A stretch of 64,000 nt of DNA from Arabidopsis thaliana (taxonomy: Eukaryota; Streptophyta; Magnoliopsida; Brassicales; Brassicaceae). The notes below the pieces were generated by a model. That model saw only the letters and a list, made by a program, of their open reading frames with translations. It did no database searches and had not been told where the DNA came from. This document shows, in pieces, positions 11,557-22,287 of this stretch. Made by a program: the position numbers and the translations under genes. Numbering within the stretch: position 1 is the stretch's first letter; each line of letters opens with the position of its first letter. The stretch is from contig NC_003076.8 of the NCBI RefSeq assembly GCF_000001735.4, positions 12,961,835-13,025,834 on the forward strand. Reading direction: 5' to 3'.

Positions 11557-12790
11557 CGGCGGTGTACAGATTGCTTCTGTACACCGTGTAAGGTGTACGG
11601 ATTCTTTTCTGTACATCAAACTTAGTGTACAGTAGGTATACGGATTGTTTTCTGTACAACATACATAGTGTACATAAAGGTGTACGGATTGTTTCCTGTA
11701 CAGCAAACATATTGTTTGAATGGGTATCTGTACAACATGCATGTTGTTTGAATTAATTATTAAAGACCTAATTATTGTTTGAATGAGTTATTAAAGAACA
11801 TATTGTTTGATTTAATTATGAAAGAACTAATTATTGTTTGAATTTATAATTAAAGAACTAATTATTATGACATGCTGGAAGAGAACATATATAGTTTGTT
11901 TTCTGTACAGCGTACGTAGTGTACATAAAGTTGTACGGATTATTTTCTGTACAGAACACGTAGTGTACTATAGGAACAACATCGTAGTGTACTGTAAGAC
12001 AATGTATGGACGGGCATTTGTACAGCATACATGTTGTTTGAATTAATTATTAAAGACCTAATTATTGTTTGAATGGGTTATTGAAGAACATATTGTTTGA
12101 TTTAATTATGAAAGAACTGATTATTGTTTGAATTGATTATTAAAGAACTAATTATTATGACATGCTGGAAGAGAACATATATAGTTTGTTTTCTGTACAG
12201 CAAACGTAGTGTACATGAAGGTGTACAGATTGTTTTCTGTACAGCATACGTAGTGTACTATAGGTGTACGGATTGTTTTCTGTACAACATACGTAGTGTA
12301 CTATAGAGAACATATATAGTTTGTTTTCTGTACAGCGTACGTAGTGTACATGAAGTTGTACGAATTGTTTTCTGTACAGAACACTTAGTGTACTATAGGA
12401 ACAACATCGTAGTGTTTTGTAAGACAGTGTACGGACGGATATCTGTACAGCATACATGTTGTTTGAATTAATTATTAAAGACCTAATTATTGTTTGAATG
12501 GGTTATTAAAGAACATATTGTTTGATTTAATTATGAAAAAACTGATTATTGTTTGAATTGATTATTAAAGAACTAATTATTATGACATGCTGGAAGAGAA
12601 CATATATAGTTTGTTTTCTGTACAGCAAACGTAGTGTACATGAAGGTGTGCGGATTGTTTTCTGTACAGCATACGTAGTGTACTATAGGAACAACATCGT
12701 AGTGTACCGTAAGACAGTGTACGGACGAGTATCTGTACAGCATACATGTTTTACGGACGGGTATCTGTACAGCGCCTGTGGTGTACGGAT
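11557..12790. repeat. GTAC-rich minisatellite A with nested higher-order repeat
   Basis: Dozens of short imperfect units built on CTGTACAGCATACGTAG / TGTACTATAGG / GTGTACGGATTGTTTTC. A longer unit containing ATGACATGCTGGAAGAG and GAACATATATAGTTTG recurs at about 11867, 12157 and 12581 (spacing 290 and 424 bases), with an AATTATTGTTTGAAT-type spacer. Open frames across it on both strands are repetitive by-products. It ends about 70 bases upstream of the TATA box of F-box gene A. Confidence 0.85.
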
Positions 12791-12857
12791 GTTTCATTAG
12801 TACTATAGCCCAGATAGGTTTAGGTTAAACAATGAAAGTCAGTTTTGTTTTTGTTTC

Positions 12858-12866
12858 CTATAAATA
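12858..12866 (+). promoter_or_regulatory. TATA box of F-box gene A
   Basis: CTATAAATA, about 80 bases upstream of the ATG at 12942, at the end of the minisatellite flank. The leader between is CT-rich. Confidence 0.55.
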
Positions 12867-12941
12867 TGTCCTCAGTGGTTCGTCTACTCATCCACACCTC
12901 ATTTTCCTTACTCCTTTTAAACTTCATAAACCTCAAAAGTA

Positions 12942-13604
12942 ATGTCTTTATCAGATTTACCAGATGATATCTTCCATATTATTGTGAAGAAGCTGGGAGA
13001 TGACGACGCATATTACTTAGCTCCGGTAATACTCACAAACAAACGAGGAAGGGACATTGCACTCTCGCGGGACATTGTAAAGTCAGCAAATCTAACTGCT
13101 CTATGTCTCGAGCCACCGAAAATATATCCTGGTGGTGTAGCTAGAAGCTTCTTTAAGCGTTGTTTGGCTGTTCAGAATCGTCAGGCTCTTTATTATGAAG
13201 CTTTGGGTTTGGTGACCCGTGAAAGGGATATACAAGGTTCCCTTGCTTTGCTAAATGAAATAGTTCCTGATGATGAATCGGCGACCGTGGCCTATGCCAT
13301 GTTCCAAATGTGTGCTGGACGGGGTGATCTAGCAGGGGCTACATTCGACATGATATTCAAGAGCTTAGGTGATAGGCTTTTGTTCAATATTTACTCTGAA
13401 GATTTGGAAGCAGAATGTGAAGGTTAAATTGACACACTGTTGGCGTATGAACCAGCTAATGAAGATACCTTCGGTCCAATCTGGGAGTTTGCTTACTCTA
13501 AGAGGATAAATGTACCAGACTGTGCTTATTGGCATGAAGGCGAACATTACTGTGAAGGGTGTTACATCTTCAATGCAGCACTTCGAATTTGTGAAATCCT
13601 GTAG
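12942..13604 (+). pseudogene. F-box protein (At1g67623/At2g35280-like), one nonsense codon
   Basis: F-box proteins link substrates to SCF ubiquitin ligases. The N-terminus LPDDIFHIIVKKLGDDDAYY fits an F-box start, followed by the family blocks RSFFKRCLAVQNRQALYYEA, GSLALLNEIVPDDES and the C-terminal CEGCYIFNAALRICEIL. A TAA at 13425-13427 interrupts a frame that otherwise runs on to TAG at 13602-13604, giving about 220 codons, the same length as F-box gene B on the opposite strand. The single stop truncates the protein to 161 residues and removes the Cys-rich tail. A TATA box lies about 80 bases upstream. It was probably captured by the MULE from the host; a selected function is unproven. Confidence 0.75.
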
Positions 13605-14815
13605 AGATACAAAAACAATGGGGGTAACTTCTGAAGAAATATTTTAGAAGTTATTGTATCTTTTTGCAGTTATTGTATAATTATGTTTCAAATTGGCTAA
13701 TTAGTAAGGACGTAACTTGAAGTACCTAGTAGAAGTTTAGTGTTAATGTAAAATTCTGCTTGAAAAATGTATAATGTTTGTGTAATATTAATGTAAATTA
13801 CCGCTGGATGTAATATAAATGTAAAATTGAGCTTGAAATGTCTAGTTTTTGTAGATAATTTAATTTATTTCGGTCAGGGGTAAATGATTTCTCAAGATTT
13901 TGTACTCTCAAAAGCACCAACTTAGCGGTGAGGCAAATTAGTGGCAGTCCGCTTGGGGCTTTGGAAACAAAGTAATTATTAGTGTGGAAGAACCTCTTTT
14001 TATCAAATCTTGAAATGGTGAATGAATCGAGATATATGTTTGGTTTTATATATTAATGAAAAGGTAATTATTAGTGTCAGAATGAGTAAGACTAAACACT
14101 ACATATAATAAAAAAATTAAACTACATGTCTAATCGTTTGGGCATCCAAGAAATGCCAGTGGAAAGTGTAGCCTGAAGTGTCAATCATATTGGTAATTAT
14201 GAGTTCTCGTCTCCTCGCTAGATAAACGAAACATATCCAAGTCTCAACACAAAATGAAATGGTGAGAAAATAATGAAATGATTGAGCTTATAATTTATTC
14301 AAAAACAAATTATAAATGTCAGTAGGAGAAAGACGCACCACTAGCTATAGACATATATTTTAAATACATGTCCAATCATTTATGCATCCAAGGAAATGCA
14401 AGTGGAAGGTGTGTGTTGAAGTTCCAATCATATCATCAACATATCAGTTCTTTGGTTATTGACACATATTAAAAACTTGTTCATCTGTGGAGAAGAACAG
14501 AGTTAGGAACATCAGAGAACAATTTATTTTAGAGAACGTAAAGCAAAACTAGTGAAATATATACTATACATACAGACGACATAGATGAAGGTCATGACAA
14601 ACTTTCGAAAAATAAGAACATATATATAAATAATACAAAAAACAAATATTATACATCCAGAAAGGCGAAAACAACTTAATACAATAATTAAACAACATAG
14701 TGAGATAATAGCTGAAGGACTATAATTATACAGCAAAAAGCAAAAACAAATTACATCCGCATAGTCATAATATAATCTAAACATTGATCAATACGGAAAA
14801 ACAAGGAGAAAACCT
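13605..14815. other. Spacer between the convergent F-box genes
   Basis: AT-rich, with no gene I can support. It holds the 3' flanks of both F-box genes. The segments around 14040-14180 and 14290-14420 look like diverged duplicates (both contain ACATGTC.AATC and GGAAGTGT-like blocks, a repeat of about 245 bases). Confidence 0.45.
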
Positions 14816-15475
14816 TCAGACCATTTGACAGACCTTTCCTGACAACCACCATAAGTAACAATCGTTGCAAAAGTTCTCATAACCGCTTGAAGCAAGAGCA
14901 CAATCCATGGCACAATCAGACGACGGGATCCCTTTGCAAAGTGGATAAATGAACGCCTTCCGGTAAGAAGCGTGGCTTATCCTCCGATATGGCCGTAAAT
15001 CTCTGACCAACTCCTCTCCCCATAGCCTAACCCTTTGGGTACCTAAGGGAGCGTGGAAAATCCCAAACTGCTCTAGATAGTGGACCGCCATAGCCTCATT
15101 CCCAAGACACATGGAGAAAATGCCACATGCTATTGTTGAAGCGCCATCCTCTGGGACCAGCTGAGCCAGAAGTTCAAGACCCCCATTGAGGTCACAACCT
15201 TCAGCCACCACCCTTAGCCCTTCATAGTAGATGGCAGTTTTGTTGCCAGCTTTGAGGCATCTCTCAAAGAAAGGACGGAAATAGTACAAATCGCTTGGAT
15301 CAGAACAGAGAGAGTAGATGCAAGCATCCTTTAAAACGTCATCTTTGTACACCATATCTCTTCCCCTTCGGCCAGCCTTCAAGATAGGACCTAGCAACCA
15401 CCAACGATCATCAGCCACGAGCTTGACAATTTTAGCCAACAGATCGTCAGGGATATCGGGCATTTCTATTTCCAT
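14816..15475 (-). CDS. F-box protein (At1g67623/At2g35280-like), intact single exon
   Basis: 219 codons from ATG at 15475 to the stop at 14816, without interruption. The N-terminus IPDDLLAKIVKLVADDRWW is F-box-like, followed by FFERCLKAGNKTAIYYEGL, GGLELLAQLVPEDGAST and a Cys-rich C-terminal part (CAMDCALASSGYENFCNDCY). It is a paralogue of the gene at 12942-13604: same length, same block order, opposite strand, so the two converge. F-box proteins recruit substrates to SCF E3 ligases; the target here is unknown. It is the only undamaged multi-domain reading frame inside the MULE, which could mean recent capture or constraint. Confidence 0.75.
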   Translation of the reverse strand: MEIEMPDIPDDLLAKIVKLVADDRWWLLGPILKAGRRGRDMVYKDDVLKDACIYSLCSDPSDLYYFRPFFERCLKAGNKTAIYYEGLRVVAEGCDLNGGLELLAQLVPEDGASTIACGIFSMCLGNEAMAVHYLEQFGIFHAPLGTQRVRLWGEELVRDLRPYRRISHASYRKAFIYPLCKGIPSSDCAMDCALASSGYENFCNDCYLWWLSGKVCQMV

Positions 15476-15548
15476 TTTTTTGTGGATAGCCTTTGAGAGG
15501 AAACAAAGACAAATTTTCTTCTTCTACAATGTTATTGCAGGTTAATTG

Positions 15549-15556
15549 AATATAAA
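15549..15556 (-). promoter_or_regulatory. Weak TATA-like site of F-box gene B
   Basis: TTTATATT on the minus strand, about 75-80 bases before the ATG, the same distance as the TATA of gene A. Weak match. Confidence 0.3.
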
Positions 15557-15679
15557 AGCCACAATAAAGTAGTGGTTGGAAAAGTTACAGTTGAGAATAA
15601 TTACATCCTCAAACCAAAACATATTAATGACATGATGCCTACTCTTTAAAATTGCTCACTAAGTAATAGTAAAAATTAA

Positions 15680-16115
15680 ACTGTACAGCGAAATCTGTAC
15701 ACCGATTTCGGTACACCACCATCAGTACGCTGCAATCGGTAGAGTTTGAAAAAATTTAAACAAAAATACATGACCAATAAGGCTATGAAGGTATCAAGTC
15801 ATTAGTAGTACATGCCACTTTGAAAGAAAATTAGACAATATGCATAACCCTGATGAACATCGCTATATGTGCACCGCTATCTGTACATCGCTATCTGTAC
15901 ACCGCTATCTGTACTGAACAATCTGTACACTGAGATGTGTACGCCGCTATCTGTACACCACTATAAGTACGGATAAAACGCAATCTGTACGCTTAGTAAG
16001 TGTGCGGTGAAATCTGTACGCTGTAATAACTGTACGGTTATATCTGTACAGTAAAAAAGGTATACGGGGGATCTCTGTACGTTGTAAAAACTGTACTACG
16101 TTATCTGTATACCTA
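15680..16115. repeat. GTAC-rich minisatellite B
   Basis: Tandem imperfect units such as CGCTATCTGTACACC, AATCTGTAC and GTAAGTGTGCGGTG, all built on TGTAC. It lies about 200 bases upstream (promoter side) of F-box gene B, mirroring minisatellite A in front of gene A. The unit differs from array A except for the shared GTAC core. Confidence 0.8.
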
Positions 16116-16378
16116 AATGACATAAACGATTGGTGAAGATGTGAAACAACTGATTGAACAGAAATACCTCGCCAGATACTACTTGAATAATACACAAAAA
16201 GTAATATCCATTCATCAGTAATACTTGCAACTCCAAAAGATGTTTAGGAATTAGAGAATGTTGTTAAAACATATCGGGTAAACATGTCTGCCCCGATGCC
16301 AAAAACAAAAACAACACCGAAAAAAGCTCCTTGATTAATAACAAAAAACTAGCCAAATCTTTCAAACTTTAAATAGCA

Positions 16379-19300
16379 TCATCCGAGGGGGGTCTTGCAC
16401 GTAACACGGTTGTGACCTAATCCCCCACACCGTCCACACTTGTTAGGGGTTTTAGACTTGTTATTTCCCTACATGCAAAAGGAAAAGGATTGTTGCCTTT
16501 GTATTATATAGAAATACATTGTTGAAAAAGATGTAACCGACCTCATATTCTCCAACCGAATGAATCCGCAACTTAGGGGGTCTCCCAGCAGGTCTTTTTG
16601 TTTGGGGAGGCATTAAACACAGTGACCTTATTTCCTGAGGGACTTCAACCTCCGATGGATTGCGTACAGGGAGTATTGGAGCTTGGACCGTTGGTGACCA
16701 CATTGTGAGCCTATGCATCTCTCCAACCAGGGTTCTGAATTCCAAACCCCTATCATGACACGCAGCCATTGCGTGTGCACATGGGATTCTAATTGTTTGA
16801 AACTCCAAGCAAGAGCAAGACTGCTGTTACAAAGAGATGTGAAACTGCTCACCGTCCTTTGCAACAACTTTGAAATCCCAACTGCCAACAGCCGAAACAG
16901 ACATCCCCAAAGCACCTTTAAACCGCTTCATAAGTTCCCTTTCAACAGCAATGGGTATGTCGCCAACCGTTCTGGATATTTTTTTCCTCCTAGATTCAAA
17001 CCACCTAGCAAGCATTTTCCTAATGAATTCAAGCAATGCAACAACGGGGCTTCCCCTAGCTGGTAGTAACGCATTGTTTAAAGACTCCGCAATATTACTA
17101 GACATCAAATTATATCTCTCTCCCGTAAAATGAACCCTACTCCAATTCGCAACACCCATTCCTTCAATGTAATTCCAACAGGACATACTCCTTTTTTTTT
17201 ATCCTGTCACGAACAATATTAAAATCTTAGAGACAAAATGCGTCACCTGCTTGCCACACTAGAGCTGGGAGGCCACTCTTCTTTCCATACCTTCCTTTGA
17301 CATTCCTTCTGATGTGGACCAAACAAGCTCCATGGTGTGCTTGAGGGAACACAAGACCGACGGATTTGAATATTGATTGATTCCGGTCTGAGACAAATGT
17401 CAAGTCAGGGCCATCTTTTATTATTTCTGAGAGTTTATTCATGAACCATGTCCAAGAATGATCTGTCTCTCGCTGTCCACTACGGCAAAGGCGATTGGAA
17501 AAATCTGAAAGTTTGCATCCTGGCAACTCGCAGTAAGAAGACAACCAAGATACTTACCAAAAAGGTGTGTACCATCAACGACAACAACCCTCCGAATATA
17601 TTTCAATCCCTTTACACTAGCCCCCAATGACAGGAAAACATACTTGAATCGGTCATCCCCAATATCATCCAACTCTGTTTCCAAATGATAAACTGTGCAA
17701 GGGTTTGCTAGTTGTAAGACATGAAGATAAACCGGCAATAAAGAGAAAGAGCTCTCATTAGTGCCTTAAGCTGTCTCAACAGCCAATTCTTTGGCTTTCC
17801 AACATTTCCAGTACGTCATCCGAACATTGTGATCCCTCAGAATTGAGTCGGGTAAATCTCTTGCTCTTGGACCACAGAAGGCCTTGGCATACTTAGCTCT
17901 TAGGAGAGCAGCTACAACCTTGGACGTAGCATGTTTTGAAAAGCGGCTCCTAGTCTGAACCTTACACACATGTTCCAACTTTGCCAGCCTCACTTCATAT
18001 TCTTCGCTTTCGCCTCCAACTTGGTGTGCTCTAACTCTCCAATCACAGTTTTTTTGTCATAACATTCAGCAACCAAGTAATGTTTCTCATACCTAGTAAA
18101 TTTGAAGCGGAAAATACGGTTAATGGCATAAATGGACAAGGCAATCCTGAAATCTTCCCTCGATGCAAAGGTCCTTCCAACAAACATATTGTCATCCTCT
18201 TTTGTCAAATCAACGTAAGCTGCTTTTGCTTCAATATCATCGTTCCCAAACATCGGCTCGAGATCTTCGTACCCATACACTTGATCAATGCTTATACCTT
18301 TCTGACAAGTTTCTAAAAGATCTGTCATAGCACCAGGGTTGGTATTTTGAAGCCAAACTTTCTTTTTGGGGGGCTGCTCAACGAAATCATCATCCCCGAT
18401 GTCTTTGTGTACAACAATCTCTTTATCAGATTGGAGGATGTTTTCGTGGAGGGTATCGTCGTCGAACTCAGAAACTTCTGAGTCACTTCCTGTACTAAGA
18501 GAGGAAGATTCGTCAGATTCTGCTAAAGACTCTGAATCATCACCTGAATCAGGTACTTCTGCCGGTAGGGATGTATCCACCCCTGCAGCGGTGACAAAAG
18601 CTCCAGACTTCTCCACTGCTTCTAGGGCTTCTAACAGAAGTTCATCGCTTATGTCCCATTGACTGGATGAATCACAAACGGCTGTACTCTGAACAAAAGC
18701 AGAGTGATTGTTGGGAGGCTGGGCATCCATATTATCTTGAACAGTAGATAATAACCCCGCAAAGTAACCTCCTCCAACTGCCGGAACAGGTTTATCTATA
18801 GACTGTACAATGCCTGCAAACGTTGGTTCTCCAGCTTCAAAATACTTAACAACACTTGCGCTAGTCTGTCCAGGTTCGCAGGCAGGACCGACGATAACTG
18901 AATCGCCTTCTCTAAAACACACAAACAGATTCACAGATTTATCACCAATACTTAGAGATTTAAAGCATCTAAACTGCCAATCATACCCAATCATTGTCGG
19001 ACCCGGCTGAACACCAGATAACAGAGCTAGTCTGTCCTCGAAATGTAGCTAAGCTCCAAAGATATGGAAGGTTTCTCCAGCCCAAAGATGTGACGAACCT
19101 TAAGCTCTAAATCCCTTAAAGTTATTAACCCCATCAAGCTCATCGCCCTACCGTGACCACAAGAATCAAGCTTGAATTCCCATTCACCGGTGCTATACAA
19201 AATCCATCTACCAACCTGTACAACGACAATATCATCCACTGCAAAAAAGGAATTCACTTTTTATCAGACTGAAGGCTTTTAAACATTATTAGGAGAAATT

Positions 19301-19643
19301 TACAAAACCATTTTCTGATTAGAATTCCACCTTCCATAGGAGAAACGCAAAGATGAATTTTCCAGGTAGCAAAGAAACACAACCGAAACTGATAATCATC
19401 ATCTCTTTTTGTTACTTAAACATAATCTAATCCTCTAAAAAAACGAGCTCAAATTCCCCCAAAAAATTTAGCTACTTTCGAGAAAAACCTAAAGAGAATT
19501 TGATTATTATAACATTTTATTCACCAACCTGTTAACTAATTCCGTTGATTTGAAACATTCATAAATGCAGACGTTTCTCTCAGCTCCCACTCCGGAACTG
19601 AATAAGCCGACGATGAAGAAGTTAACTTCAACGCCTTCGCCAT
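16379..19643 (-). pseudogene. mudrA-like MULE transposase, several frameshifts
   Basis: MURA proteins cut and join MULE ends. Order on the minus strand: possible first exon from ATG at 19643 (in-frame TAG before its donor), N-terminal part from 19248 (DDIVVVQVGRWILYSTGEWEF), GVQPGPTMIGYDWQF, an acidic stretch, the MudR region (DFRIALSIYAINRIFRFKF, CDWRVRA), the transposase core with DGTHLFGKYLG (first Asp), FVSDRNQSIF (second Asp) and YNLMSSNIAESLN (Glu), then a SWIM zinc finger (CSCLEFQTIRIPCAHAMAAC) and a C-terminal CCHC knuckle, CGRCGGLGHNRVTC. The stop is at 16379-16381. Frameshifts occur near 19035, 18050 (after an A-run), 17765, 17460 and 16830, and one intron precedes the CCHC exon. 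Not functional as it stands. Confidence 0.85.
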
Positions 19644-19883
19644 GAATTATAAAACTGTTAACAGACTTTGTTTAAGGCCCATCTAGAAATACGCTAGGCC
19701 CATGACGTTTGCTGTATATTGTAAAGCAAAACCCCCAACTCAATCAGAAGGTTTCCTGCCAACGACCAAAACAAGCGGCGGCCCCTAAACGTAATTTTCT
19801 CAAACGAATCATGGCCCATGTTTTTCTGTATTACAGGGGACGCGTATTACAGTCGAAAGTGGACCCGGTTATTTCCCTAATTA

Positions 19884-19947
19884 TAAATAGTGAGTGTACT
19901 ACTTCCATAATTATGTTTCATAAACGTACTAAATTTCAATTTATTCC
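19884..19947 (-). repeat. Right terminal inverted repeat of the MULE
   Basis: The reverse complement starts GGAATAAATTGAAATTTAG and aligns to 4952-5015. Confidence 0.8.
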
Positions 19948-19956
19948 TATTTCTAT
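19948..19956. repeat. Right 9-bp target-site duplication of the MULE
   Basis: TATTTCTAT, identical to 4943-4951. Confidence 0.9.
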
Positions 19957-20835
19957 TCAATATAAGTTATTAATATTTTTTAATTTTGGATTTAGGCCGA
20001 GAGAGATGGTGTGTATCCGGATCATCTAACGTTGATGGAAGATACACACCAACAAAAAAACCAAACAAATTCAAGATCCGGTTGCAAAGGAAGTTGTAGA
20101 GAATTCAAAGAAGAGGAAGCAAGAATATCTCCTTACCCAACCATCTATAGATGGTGTCGAGAATAGTGTAGTCCCAATGGAGATTGTCAACAAATTCGTT
20201 TTTGAGGTACTTATGTTTTTTAATTTTTTTAATTACTATCTCATAATAGATTAAAGAATATTTGATTGGTATGTTGAGATTTTGTTGCCATATAGATCTA
20301 TGTTGCGTCTCTCCTCTACTATTTTATATAATTTGTTTTTGATACATACTATTATATCTTCTTTGCTTGTAGGAAACTCCAAAAAGAAAGGGTCAGATAT
20401 TTGGGTTAGGAAAACTAGGTGTAGCTCGATATAAGTCTCATTCCACATCGTCGTATTCATGTGATCCCATGCTTGAGGCGTCTCTCAAAGAGAAAGAAGC
20501 ACGGATTGAAGCTTTGGAGACTCAAATGGCCGAAGAGAAAGCTGAGAACAAGCGCCGAACCGATGAGATGGCAAAGGAGATAGCCGAAAACAAGAAAAGT
20601 TCCGAGACGATGATGCGTTTCATGGAAGATATGCGAATGCGGTTTCCCAATTCTAGTTCTTAGTTCTTCTTTTAAATTTTAGTGTGAATACTTTATTTTG
20701 GATACAATGTTATTGTAATATGAATGGTTTTTCCATTTAGTTATTTTATTTTGAATCATTTTAAAATTTAATTATTTTTAGTTTGCATAATTTATAATTT
20801 CTTTTTGTTAAATCAATTATAAATCAATTGTTTTC

Positions 20836-21325
20836 GTCAGGCATTTTCCATCATCGTCGGTAATCCCTCAGTAATAACGGCACAAAAATGCATCGGCAAC
20901 TTACATGTTCGTCGTCGGTAACAACCATCAGTCATATCTCGGTTAACCGTCAGTCTTAAACCAAACGGAATACCAACGAATATATTATTGACGATGTTGA
21001 TTCGTTGAAAGTTCGTCGAGAATATAACCGTCGGTTCGTCGTCGGTAACAACCATCAGCCATGTCTCGGTTAACCGTCAGTCTTAAACCAAACGGAATAC
21101 CGACGAATATATTACTGACGATATTAATTCGTTGAAAGTTCGTCGGGAATATAACCGTCGGTAATCCGTCGAGCTCCCCGAAAAAATACCGATGGAATTT
21201 GTATTACCGATGCTCTAGAACCGACGACCATATTTTATCTGTAAATCGTCGGTTAAGGCCTTAACTGACGGATTATCAACGGTTTTGTTTGTCGGTTACA
21301 CGATGTTTTCTTGTAATTACCACCA
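20836..21325. repeat. Right subterminal repeats and degenerate terminus of the CACTA element
   Basis: Dense CGTCGGTAA, AACCGTCAG, CCGACGAATAT and CCGTCGG motifs in both orientations. A 127-bp unit starting GTTCGTCGTCGG is duplicated in tandem (20907 and 21034). The outer end reads CGATGTTTTCTTGTAAT, matching the CACTA terminus TTTTCTTGTAGTG except at the last bases. Confidence 0.75.
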
Positions 21326-21364
21326 CCTGTACTAATCCTTCTTTGACTTTAACCCTCTTTCAGG

Positions 21365-22287
21365 CGAGTAATGAACTCAATGAAACTCAATGATATGATT
21401 GAGCATTATGAAGGGTTGCTACTTAGTAGGGAAAACGAAACAAGGGCCTGGAGAGATCTCTTCCCTCGAAGCTGATCACCACGCCCTTTCGAATTCTCTA
21501 AAAGGGAAACACGAGATGGAAGATCAGGTTGCCACTTCAAATATGAGCTCAATAAGTCAGATGATGAGCTACAGGCGCAATACAACAAGTATGACAACTT
21601 CGAAAGAGAACTGTCGAGAGTTCAAGACAGACTTCTTCAATCCGAGTAGGCCGCTAACATCTCGCACAATCAACTCACCGAACTCAACCTAAAGTATCAC
21701 GCATTGGTCAAGCTAAGGGACTCCAAATTGGCAAAGTCAGCATCGAGGGCCAGAAAAGAAGTTAAAAGTCATGGAATGGAATTGATTCAGGGTGCCATCC
21801 GTTTCATTCAGATGGAAAAAGCCCGAACTGACCTTGAATCTGATATCAAGGAATACGAGCGCAACCTGCTGTTATTGGACCAGACTTATGAGGATGACTT
21901 CTCCGAGGAAGAAGAGAGATTCAAACTAGAGCCCAATCTGAAAGACAAAAAAGAACGTCTTGCGGCACTTCCCACGTCTTCTTTTTATCCCAGCACTTCG
22001 CGGAATTCTTCAAAGCTTATCACATATCTGCCTTGTGATTGATTTGACTACTTTTCTTAGGTTCAAGCGATTTGGCTGAACCTGTTTAGCCCGAGGTGCC
22101 TGACACTCCGGCACCGATCCTTGAACCTAGCGCTGCTCAAGGCGAAGTGCCTCTAGTTGCGAACGATGAGCAGGTAATGACTCTGAATGATGGCCACACC
22201 ATCAAAACTGGGCCGGAACTCTGTTCTGAACAAGATCCTACCAAGGACTCATCCTACGTTGCGCTAGCCGTGGCTGCCAACCCATAG
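21365..22287 (+). pseudogene. Antisense coiled-coil ORF of the Tat element, C-terminal part
   Basis: Not a family I can name with certainty. It starts after a TTTCAG acceptor, with long heptad-like helices (LQAQYNKYDNFERELSRVQ, ALVKLRDSKLAKSASRARK, QMEKARTDLESDIKEYERN), an acidic EDDFSEEEE stretch, and a Pro/Glu-rich tail from about 22094 (VPDTPAPILEPSAAQ) ending at TAG 22285-22287. In-frame breaks occur near 21650 and between 22042 and 22094, where an intron is possible. It is encoded opposite to pol, as expected for additional antisense ORFs of Tat elements. Role unknown. Confidence 0.55.

Larger units (their letters stand above)
4952..19947. mobile_element. Mutator-like element (MULE) of 14,996 bp carrying protease, F-box and transposase genes
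   Basis: It has a perfect 9-bp target duplication and diverged terminal inverted repeats (4952-5015 and 19884-19947, sharing GTACGTTTA, ACATAATTAT, AGTACAC and ACTATTTA). Contents: a ULP1-like protease gene with a DUF1985 region (+), a GTAC-rich minisatellite, F-box gene A (+), F-box gene B (-), a second minisatellite, and a mudrA-like transposase (-). A protease plus mudrA pair is the gene content of Arabidopsis Kaonashi-type MULEs. A solo LTR (6320-8487) inserted later. Without it the element is about 12.8 kb. Confidence 0.9.
3619..20663 (+). pseudogene. Transposase_24 (Ptta/En/Spm) protein gene, interrupted by a MULE in an intron
   Basis: Exons: 3619-3620, 4125-4334, 4414-4543, 4625-4921, 19996-20206 and 20373-20663 (TAG stop). 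The start codon is split AT|G between exons 1 and 2 and the protein begins MNYGNYRRHNQSRS. Then come a Ser/Pro-rich N-terminus, the family core (LTKLHPDRIDHETWF, LWLKQFAQEFNWDR, FDKDISSRYRGTINEWKQRW, HNLGGTSHYTRGEQ), a C-terminal KGQIFGLGKLG motif and a Lys/Glu-rich coiled coil of about 65 residues. The family is found in CACTA elements and is taken to act in DNA binding or transposition. The 15-kb MULE lies in the intron between exons 4 and 5. Near 20030 the frame shifts by one position (DGVYPDHLTLMEDTH versus HTNKKTKQIQDPVA), so the copy is probably dead even if the giant intron is spliced. Confidence 0.8.
2790..21325 (+). mobile_element. CACTA (En/Spm-like) DNA transposon with a Transposase_24 gene, split by a MULE
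   Basis: Clusters of CCGACGG/CCGTCGGTTA repeats at both sides (2799-3475 and 20836-21310) have the arrangement of CACTA subterminal repeats, and the gene between them encodes a Transposase_24 (Ptta/En/Spm) protein. The right end, read on the minus strand, is ATTACAAGAAAACATCG, close to the CACTACAAGAAAA terminus of Arabidopsis CACTA elements but mutated at its outermost bases. No matching left terminus and no 3-bp target duplication were found, so the outer limits are approximate. No TnpD-type (Transposase_21) coding sequence is present, so the copy is non-autonomous. A 15-kb MULE occupies 4952-19947. Confidence 0.7.

Noticed and set aside
11557-12790. CRISPR-like array
   Set aside because: Repeat units are imperfect, spacers are themselves repeated, and the genome is a plant; it is a minisatellite.
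12155-12800. Open frames on both strands across minisatellite A with repeating CTENK / YRKQ-type peptides
   Set aside because: The peptide repeats follow the DNA repeat unit, occur on both strands and have no family match; they are by-products of the array.
14524-14784. An 86-codon hydrophobic minus-strand frame near F-box gene B
   Set aside because: AT-rich sequence gives Phe/Ile/Tyr/Leu-rich translations by chance; no conserved motif and it lies downstream of the F-box stop.
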